DNA of 9,437 nt. It comes from an uncultured Eubacteriales bacterium (lineage in GTDB: Bacteria; Bacillota; Clostridia; Oscillospirales; Ruminococcaceae). Made by a program: the position numbers and the translations under genes. The notes under the pieces were generated by a model. It did no database searches. It had not been told where the DNA came from and saw only the letters and a program-made list of their open reading frames with translations. Within the stretch, counting starts at the first letter, position 1; every line of letters begins with the position of its first letter. Positions 3,708 through 9,437 of this stretch are shown here, piece by piece. Location: contig CAUHFD010000102.1 of NCBI GenBank assembly GCA_959605275.1, positions 1 through 9,437 on the forward strand. Reading direction: 5' to 3'.

Positions 3708-6296
3708 CTATGGGGCGTAATGGATGTCTGCTTTCCAATAGGTTGAATCATATGAGGTATCTTGCCCACGGTTTACAATGAAATAAATCATATCATTGGT
3801 ATTTACCGTTGTGGATACTTGAAAATTATATCCGGTTGCATTATTATAAAGCAGCGGTTGCCAACCAGAAGATGGCCATATTTGCGTGCTTCCTTTCATG
3901 ATCTTTAAATTCACACCATCTCCGCCGTTCACATCAAATTTTCGAATAATGTTGCTAATACTTATCGTACCTGAACTTGGTGCTTTCCAAGCCCGAACAC
4001 TATCATATCCTGCATCAGGATGCATTAAAGTGTCATTAACAAAGCAATAGGTTCCGTTAATTTGCCATTTTTGATCTGTCCCATTCCACAACATGGATTG
4101 ATAGCCCGAAGATGTGGCAGCATAATAGCTCCAACGTGTATTGCTTGCGTTAAATTCAGTATTTGAATGGTGTGTTTGCGTAACAGGACGGTAATCAATC
4201 GTAGGATTCCAATAGGTTGAATCATATGACGCGTCTCCGTCTGCATCTACGATAAAGAAAACTTTTTGGTTTGCTTTTACCGGAATGGTGATATCTATGT
4301 TTTGACCTGTAGAATCATTATATGCAATGCTCTGCCATTCTGCATTTTCCGGCCAAACCCTATTGCGATTCACCTGTATTCGCACCTTTACACCATTCCC
4401 GCCGGAAATGTCTTTCTTTCTGATATTTCCGGTAATATGGATCATACCATCTGCCGGAGCTTTCCAAATACGAGCAGTGCTAAGGTTGCTATGCGGGTGC
4501 ATCCAATTGTCTCCGACATAATTGTAGAGCCCGGAACGTCCCCATGCATTCATTTGAGTGTTAAAAGTCATTGGGCTCCAATAATAAGGTAATCCAACAT
4601 TCAAATCGCCCTGACGCATATAGCTCCAATGCTGTGTTCCTTGAACAGAAGAGAAATCGGCAGACGCATTGTAGACACGAGCAGAGGCTATGTAAGTTGG
4701 CTCACCATTTTGCGGAGTAGTGTCGGTACATTGAAACACCTTAATTCCATTTAGCTGCATAGCAAATGGATTAGCCGAATTATCTATGGGGAAATATTCA
4801 CTGCAGCTGATTTTAATATATCTGGAAGATTGTGTTGAAAATTGAAAGGTTTGGGTTTCTTCATACAGCGGTTGAGAGTACCCGGAATAAGAACCTAACG
4901 TATCCCATCCCCCAGTCTGTGCATTGTAACAGGATATAGCAAAATCAATCGGAAAACCCGCTCCGTTTCGGGCGGGCGTAAGCCATATGGTATTGAAGGA
5001 TTTTACTGTTCCTAAATCAATTTGCATTGTAACATTTCCGTAGGATGTTTTCGAAAGAGCAGAACGGTATCCGGTGTTTTTCTGTCCATCTGTCAAATTA
5101 GATGCATTATAGCTACTGCTCGGGTTTTGATAAGAAACTGTGACAGTTTTTTGAAAAGCTATATTTTCACTTTTTTCAAATGTAAGCAACCGCCTTCTTA
5201 CCTCATAACCGTCCGTAACATAATATACCCATACGCTCTTACCGCCGCATTGATCGTCTGAATCTAAAGAAATCATATTAGCGTAAAGAATCGGCTCTCC
5301 GGAATCTTCTTGTAAAAAGTGCTGTGGCATACTCCAGTTAATAAGATCATCGCTATAAGAAATATTCAAATTGTGGATCCGGTTGGCGGATATCATGACA
5401 TATTTTTGTAAATAGGTATTCCACATGACGCAACGCTGGCTATTATCCGTGGCATGAGCCGTAGAGGGTCCCATAACCCATGTTTCATGTCCGCCGACCC
5501 CCGGTTGAGAGAAGCTACCATTATAATATTTGTAAAACGGTCCGGGAACGCCATTGCTATCCAGAGAAGCTCTTGCTATTGCCATATTTCCCGCCACATA
5601 ATTAGAGTTTACGGCAGGATTGTCGTAAGTGAAATTGGTATATAACAAATACAAATACTGGCGATCCGGACTGACAATCAATTTGTGATCGCCTGCTCCT
5701 CCGTTTTTAGGCCATGTGGATTGTAGATTACCCGGAACGGCATATTGATCGTCGATGGATACAGATACGCCTTGATAACTCCAATTTGCACCTTCATCTG
5801 TCGATGTCCAGAGAGCGATTGTACGAAGGTCGCTTCCATGACCGGTGTTTCCTGTTTCAATCTGAACAGAATCTTCTGTATGCATATAGCTATACCATTT
5901 TCCATTGTTGTCTGCCCATAAATTAAAAGGCCACCAACCATATGCATCATATATCCGTTGTCTGTCGTAATGTGAATTGGGCGTTAACCCATTCATTGCC
6001 GTGGTGGGATAGAGATTGTCTATATCCGTGCCGGACCAAACAAACTGATCGCAGGTATCTACATTATTTACCGGAGGTAACGTGTAGATGATACCATTTT
6101 TCTTTAGAATGCCAAAGGATCCATCTTGAAAGAAATTAAACGGCTCATTCACTTCTTCTTTGCCAAGTCGAAAGTGGATGTCAGTTGGGATTTGGGGTGT
6201 TGCAGTCACTTGAATGGAGAATTTTTCGGATAAAATAAATGTGCCGGATAGAATTAAAGTGCCAAGTAATATACTAATACTTTTTTTAACCAACAT
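3708..6296 (-). CDS. Secreted multimodular beta-propeller glycan-active protein with CBM32-like domain
   Basis: This 862-aa protein begins with a signal peptide (MLVKK, hydrophobic 6-22, VTA cleavage likely near 32). Residues 40-375 form a predicted beta-propeller with an Asp-box-like STDEGANW (165-172), a GAGD motif (200-203), SFSQPG with a following HET (261-272), and YSDDLINW (314-321), as in GH43/GH32-type blades. Residues 377-523 resemble an F5/8 type C (CBM32) domain (ENIAFQKTV, ASNLTDGQKNTGY, IDLG). Two related beta-sandwich modules follow at 546-702 and 712-860. It has no sortase or S-layer anchor, so it is probably released or held by its binding modules. AAGGAG (6310-6305) precedes the ATG with an 8-nt gap. 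It is last in the operon, 49 nt after a related intracellular protein. Glycoside hydrolase function is likely; family and substrate are not determined. Confidence 0.88.
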   Translation of the reverse strand: MLVKKSISILLGTLILSGTFILSEKFSIQVTATPQIPTDIHFRLGKEEVNEPFNFFQDGSFGILKKNGIIYTLPPVNNVDTCDQFVWSGTDIDNLYPTTAMNGLTPNSHYDRQRIYDAYGWWPFNLWADNNGKWYSYMHTEDSVQIETGNTGHGSDLRTIALWTSTDEGANWSYQGVSVSIDDQYAVPGNLQSTWPKNGGAGDHKLIVSPDRQYLYLLYTNFTYDNPAVNSNYVAGNMAIARASLDSNGVPGPFYKYYNGSFSQPGVGGHETWVMGPSTAHATDNSQRCVMWNTYLQKYVMISANRIHNLNISYSDDLINWSMPQHFLQEDSGEPILYANMISLDSDDQCGGKSVWVYYVTDGYEVRRRLLTFEKSENIAFQKTVTVSYQNPSSSYNASNLTDGQKNTGYRSALSKTSYGNVTMQIDLGTVKSFNTIWLTPARNGAGFPIDFAISCYNAQTGGWDTLGSYSGYSQPLYEETQTFQFSTQSSRYIKISCSEYFPIDNSANPFAMQLNGIKVFQCTDTTPQNGEPTYIASARVYNASADFSSVQGTQHWSYMRQGDLNVGLPYYWSPMTFNTQMNAWGRSGLYNYVGDNWMHPHSNLSTARIWKAPADGMIHITGNIRKKDISGGNGVKVRIQVNRNRVWPENAEWQSIAYNDSTGQNIDITIPVKANQKVFFIVDADGDASYDSTYWNPTIDYRPVTQTHHSNTEFNASNTRWSYYAATSSGYQSMLWNGTDQKWQINGTYCFVNDTLMHPDAGYDSVRAWKAPSSGTISISNIIRKFDVNGGDGVNLKIMKGSTQIWPSSGWQPLLYNNATGYNFQVSTTVNTNDMIYFIVNRGQDTSYDSTYWKADIHYAP
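3717..4163 (-). repeat. Second C-terminal carbohydrate-binding-like module
   Basis: Residues 712-860 of the secreted protein. The order of marks is RWSYY, LWNGTDQKWQ, LMHPDAG, RAWKAPSSGT, NIIRKFDVNGGDGVNLKI, IWP, YFIVN and YDSTYW with a final IHY. All of these recur in the preceding module. The pattern is common at the C-termini of large Firmicute glycan enzymes, but I know no settled family name. A binding role is inference. Confidence 0.6.
4191..4661 (-). repeat. First C-terminal carbohydrate-binding-like module
   Basis: Residues 546-702. Marks in order are HWSYM, YYWSPMTFNTQMNAW, WMHPHSN, RIWKAPADGM, NIRKKDISGGNGVKVRI, VWP, FFIVD, YDSTYW and IDY. The DNA for the YDSTYW region (4207-4229) is identical over 23 nt to 3733-3755 in the second module, while the rest has diverged. 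That suggests recent local conversion or strong constraint. Confidence 0.6.
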
Positions 6297-6345
6297 TTTT
6301 ATCTCTCCTTCTCTCTACGACAATTGTTAATTACACACGAAATTG

Positions 6346-7431
6346 TTATCTTTCTCTCTCTATTATCACCTCCGCTTTCATTACGTCGATTCCATTTGAC
6401 CCCATGTAAATTTCCATGTGGCAATCATTTCTGTCAGGGCAATGAAGCGTAAAATAAGGTAGTGATAAATCAGTACGGTCGCCACCCGCCGCAATCATTT
6501 TTTCCCAATGTATCAGGTCATTGCTGAAAGCAATTTGCAGAGTGCTGTTACCTGAAATCCAAGAAGCTCGATGATAGCATGACATCATATAAATGCTTGC
6601 GGGCTTGTAGTATATGACACTGGGAACTGCACCATCACTGAAAACCGGTGTTTCCAAGCCGCAATTACCTGGTTGCGAAAAATTGCCCTGGTATAATTTT
6701 TTCCAAGATTGCGGGAAGCGTTGCATTGCAATTGGCGCTCGTGCAACATAGATATGATCTCTAATCTCCTTCGTCAGACAATGATAGAATGATTGTGTAT
6801 AAAACAAATACAGAAACCCGTCTTGTTCATTTGCATAAATTGAAAAATCACCGCTGCCAAGACAAATCCAGTCATCTGATTGTCCCGGTTGTGTACATTC
6901 ATCCGGGCGGTAATAGGATGAGAAGGAAGGAAAAGATGAAGTGATAATAAAACCTTGAAAATCCCATGTTTTCCCACGGTCTTTTGATGCCATTAATCCG
7001 ATGTGCCGATAATCGGGTTCTCCCTCCTGCTGCCCAAAAACAGTATAAGACGTATCTCCGGCGCCCCATCCTGTTTCATTATGAAAATAGCAATAAAAAC
7101 AATGATCCGATGGGTCGATCCATAGTCCGCATGGCCATATTTGTCCGCGTGCAAAAGGACCATCGGGATATTGTACGCCGTTAAAAGCCTCTCCCGCTTT
7201 TCCTAAATCAAATTGAAATGCAGCATCGTATTGTTTTTCAAGGCAATACAACTCCTGCCCATGCCATACAGAAATACCACCTAAGTTAGTGTGCCCGACA
7301 ATCGCCCATATTGTTGCGTCCTGATCCCGACAGTATGCAAGCACTCCATCTTGATAAACGCCATTTTGATTTTGAAAGCAAGTATTCACGCCCTTGGAAA
7401 TCCGTAGTCTTAATTTCGGAAAATATTCCAT
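6346..7431 (-). CDS. Cytoplasmic beta-propeller glycan-active protein, paralogue of the secreted one
   Basis: This 361-aa protein has no signal peptide and is about the length of a single propeller domain. It shares ordered motifs with the propeller of the secreted neighbour: WPCGLWID (99-106) versus WPFNLWAD, HNE (117-119) versus HTE, Asp-box SKDRGKTW (149-156) versus STDEGANW, GSGD (192-195) versus GAGD, NFSQPG with LET (250-261), and FSNDLIHW (302-309) versus YSDDLINW. The shared D106, E119, D195 and E260 are candidate catalytic or metal ligands. The SxDLxxW blade recalls GH43/GH32/GH117-type enzymes, while the Asp-box recalls sialidases, so I leave the family open. AAAAGGGGAG (7449-7440) lies 8 nt before the ATG. 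It probably acts on imported oligosaccharides. A phosphorylase is possible. Confidence 0.8.
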   Translation of the reverse strand: MEYFPKLRLRISKGVNTCFQNQNGVYQDGVLAYCRDQDATIWAIVGHTNLGGISVWHGQELYCLEKQYDAAFQFDLGKAGEAFNGVQYPDGPFARGQIWPCGLWIDPSDHCFYCYFHNETGWGAGDTSYTVFGQQEGEPDYRHIGLMASKDRGKTWDFQGFIITSSFPSFSSYYRPDECTQPGQSDDWICLGSGDFSIYANEQDGFLYLFYTQSFYHCLTKEIRDHIYVARAPIAMQRFPQSWKKLYQGNFSQPGNCGLETPVFSDGAVPSVIYYKPASIYMMSCYHRASWISGNSTLQIAFSNDLIHWEKMIAAGGDRTDLSLPYFTLHCPDRNDCHMEIYMGSNGIDVMKAEVIIERER

Positions 7432-7506
7432 AAAGATATCTCCCCTTTTGTGTTCTGTTTTTCACGTGTACTTTTACAATACCGTAATCGGCTTTATTCA
7501 CAGCTA

Positions 7507-8424
7507 TTACTCTTTAACAGATACCTGTTTTTGAAAATCAGGGGCAATCTCTAACCGTAAGCTCTGATTTTCCACCTTACGTACGCATTCCCGTTCACGA
7601 AATTCGCTTGGAGATACCCCCTTTACCTGCTTAAAAGCACGGGCAAAATAATTAGCACTTTCAAAACCAACCTCTTCGGCAATTTCTTCGATGCGCATTC
7701 GGCTTCGTAACAGCAGCGAAGAGGCGACTTCTATTCGATGGTTAATTAAATATTTGATTGGCGATACTTGAAAGCTCTCCTTGAATTTCTTAGAAAGATA
7801 GGAAGGAGAGACCTGGCAGATTTCAGATAAATATTGCAGCGTAATATCCCCTTTATAATTCGTTTGAATGACCTCCAGACAAGTCTGCAGTATGTCATTT
7901 TTCAGCCATAGATTTTCTTTATATAACGTGTCATAAAGATTCATCATAAAGCGATAGGCGTAGGAAGATGCCGTAAAAAAACTTTCTATTTCATCCTTTA
8001 TAAACAGTGAATATAATTCATTCCAACATTTCATTACGCCGGAATCGGGAGACAATGTTACGATTCTACCGAATTTTTGGGTAATATCCTTCCATATGTT
8101 CATACTGGAAAAATTAAGTGACAGGAATTTAATTTCCCAATGATCCGAATGCTTCGGAAGAAGATACTGAAACGGGCCGGGACGCTCAATCAAAAATGCC
8201 TGTCCCGCTCTCATCGGATATGACTGTCGATCGATCATGAGCAATCCTTCTCCTGATACGGTATATTGAAAAATACATTGCTTCTCTGAACCCGCTCGGC
8301 ATTCCCAAAAATACGGAACAGGATTTTTCCAATACTCCCATCCAATGGAATAAACGCAACAATAATCCTCGTATAAGCGTTGATCTCTGAATTTATACTC
8401 AATAGATTGATATTTTTCCTTCAT
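7507..8424 (-). CDS. AraC-family transcriptional regulator of the glycan operon
   Basis: This 305-aa protein has a cupin-like sensor at about 45-105 (FQYTVSGEGLLMIDRQSYPM, RAGQAFLIERPG) and a C-terminal AraC domain. HTH 1 is at about 195-217 (LQYLSEICQVSPSYLSKKFK) and HTH 2 at 243-267 (RIEEIAEEVGFESANYFARAF), with the GVSPSEFR signature. An unusual basic/acidic tail of about 25 residues follows. The start ATG has AGAAGGGG (8438-8431) with a 6-nt gap and lies inside the end of the upstream GH127-like gene (26-nt overlap), so the two are probably co-translated. Seventy-five nt separate it from the propeller gene. It most likely activates this operon in response to a sugar released from its glycan. 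The ligand is unknown. Confidence 0.93.
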   Translation of the reverse strand: MKEKYQSIEYKFRDQRLYEDYCCVYSIGWEYWKNPVPYFWECRAGSEKQCIFQYTVSGEGLLMIDRQSYPMRAGQAFLIERPGPFQYLLPKHSDHWEIKFLSLNFSSMNIWKDITQKFGRIVTLSPDSGVMKCWNELYSLFIKDEIESFFTASSYAYRFMMNLYDTLYKENLWLKNDILQTCLEVIQTNYKGDITLQYLSEICQVSPSYLSKKFKESFQVSPIKYLINHRIEVASSLLLRSRMRIEEIAEEVGFESANYFARAFKQVKGVSPSEFRERECVRKVENQSLRLEIAPDFQKQVSVKE

Positions 8425-9409
8425 CGGTATCCCCTTCTAGCATTCTTTGTACTTCTTCTCTTGTAAAGATTAATTTGGTAGGAGAGCACAGCAATTCTTG
8501 TCGGCTGCGGTAGATGCTGTCATCCACAGAAACAGGAAAATCATGTTGCCGTAAGCCGTACATGGTATATCCGCGCCATAGCGTTATAGCCGAATCATTT
8601 TTTTCTGAAGGCAGACTGCGTAACGGAATATCAAATGTTAATATAAGCTTACACGGCGTGTCTGCATGGATACAACAAAATTCATTTTGATAATATGGCG
8701 GTATAGTCATACCGTCTTTTTGTACTGTAATATTGTCTGTCATCTCCGGAGGGAGAAAAAAGCAAAGCTGAATCGGCGTTTGACAACGAGTAACGAGAAT
8801 GTTGATTTCTCCTTTTTGAGGAAATCTGCTGTCGACTTGAAACGCTGCTTGTGCAAAAGAATAATCGGCGGAGACAAGACCGGTAAAAACAAATCGGTCA
8901 TCCTTATGGAGGACAGAATAGCGGACAGCTTGAGTCAGTCCCTCCCCGCCGCGCATGGTACAACACCAATATGCCTCATAGTATTCTGCCGAATATGCCG
9001 TCAGTTCCCTTTTGGTTTCAGTTAGGCAGTTATCACATCCAAATCCGCCATTTTCCCGCTGGGCGTGCAGCAACGCGCTGAAAAATGTTTTGTTGGCAAT
9101 GGTTAAGTAAACAGTGTTGTTTGTAAATCGGAATAGTTCCATTGCAAGCAGGTAAGCATCAACAATACCACAAGGTTCTGTCCAGGTCGGTCGGTCAAAC
9201 CAATTGTAATTTGCATAATTTTCTGTCATGCCGTGTTGTTGATAAAGCTCAAACAGGGATATTGCAAATTCTAATAATTTCGGCATGCGGGTTGTTTCAT
9301 ATAATCGAATAATACCTCTTGTTGCTGTTAAAGATGCATGCGTTTGCATATATGTTCGGCAAAAATCAATACAACAAAACCGGTCAATCAAATATTGTAA
9401 AAGCAGCAA
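8399..9409 (-). CDS. GH127-like (DUF1680) beta-L-arabinofuranosidase, C-terminal part, interrupted by a stop
   Basis: The visible 336 aa match the second half of the GH127/DUF1680 fold. Marks are TENYANYNWFDRPTWTEPCG, GGFGCDNC, and AEYYEAYWCCTMRGGEG, then a beta-rich C-terminal domain. E78 and C80 (ExC) and C149-C150 fit the zinc-binding Glu-x-Cys and Cys-Cys pair of HypBA1. There the first Cys of the pair is the nucleophile. E63 is a fair match for its acid/base Glu. HypBA1 is about 658 aa, so some 260 N-terminal residues are absent. An in-frame TAA at 9422-9424 lies five codons before the TTG at 9409, while the reading before and after it (YQIF, then DQRALLLLQYLID) looks continuous. It is therefore a likely nonsense-broken gene, or the window cuts an unusual one. 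It overlaps the AraC start by 26 nt. Confidence 0.75.
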   Translation of the reverse strand: MLLLQYLIDRFCCIDFCRTYMQTHASLTATRGIIRLYETTRMPKLLEFAISLFELYQQHGMTENYANYNWFDRPTWTEPCGIVDAYLLAMELFRFTNNTVYLTIANKTFFSALLHAQRENGGFGCDNCLTETKRELTAYSAEYYEAYWCCTMRGGEGLTQAVRYSVLHKDDRFVFTGLVSADYSFAQAAFQVDSRFPQKGEINILVTRCQTPIQLCFFLPPEMTDNITVQKDGMTIPPYYQNEFCCIHADTPCKLILTFDIPLRSLPSEKNDSAITLWRGYTMYGLRQHDFPVSVDDSIYRSRQELLCSPTKLIFTREEVQRMLEGDTDEGKISIY

Positions 9410-9437
9410 AGCTCGTTGATCTTAAAATATTTGATAA

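Noticed and set aside
5168..6179. A plain sialidase assignment for the secreted propeller on the basis of its Asp-box
   Set aside because: Only one Asp-box is visible, there is no FRIP-type arginine motif, and the SDDLINW blade points to other propeller hydrolases.
8666..9025. A 119-codon plus-strand open frame opposite the GH127-like gene
   Set aside because: Antisense to conserved catalytic coding sequence; no ribosome site and no domain.

Overview
The window looks like chromosome from a gut-type, low-to-moderate GC Firmicute, most likely a Clostridia/Oscillospiraceae-like bacterium. This is inferred from purine-rich Shine-Dalgarno sites, an XRE regulator fused to membrane helices, AraC regulators paired with glycoside hydrolases, and AT-rich intergenic repeats. 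No rRNA, tRNA, CRISPR array or intact transposase is visible.

Left part (1-2900). A partial copy of a hairpin repeat lies at the left edge. It is followed by a two-gene plus-strand unit: an AraC-family regulator (232-1104) whose stop overlaps, by ATGA, the start of an MscS-type mechanosensitive channel (1101-1952). A perfect 20-bp stem (1954-1996) separates this unit from a convergent minus-strand gene (2029-2619) that encodes an XRE-family HTH protein with four membrane segments. Upstream of that gene, two tandem copies of the same repeat family (2672-2860) supply several extended -10 promoter-like sites pointing at it.

Middle part (2880-3707). This stretch is gene-poor and looks decayed. 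It holds two tiny overlapping minus-strand ORFs with a terminator-like hairpin inside one of them, a dyad plus tandem direct repeats reminiscent of an operator or recombination site, and coding-like fragments in shifted frames. I read it as a remnant of a mobile or otherwise degraded locus. I cannot name the original gene.

Right part (3708-9437). This is a minus-strand carbohydrate-utilisation operon, read from the right edge leftward. First comes the C-terminal part of a GH127-like (DUF1680) beta-L-arabinofuranosidase-family enzyme, interrupted by an in-frame stop near the window edge. Next is an AraC-family regulator overlapping it by 26 nt, then a cytoplasmic beta-propeller protein of 361 aa, and finally an 862-aa secreted protein. 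The secreted protein has a related propeller, a CBM32-like discoidin domain and two tandem unnamed beta-sandwich modules. The simplest model is that the secreted protein binds and trims an extracellular glycan, imported fragments are processed inside by the second propeller and the GH127-like enzyme, and the AraC protein senses the released sugar. No transporter is visible, so it would lie outside the window. The substrate is unknown; L-arabinose-containing plant glycans are suggested only by the GH127-like gene.
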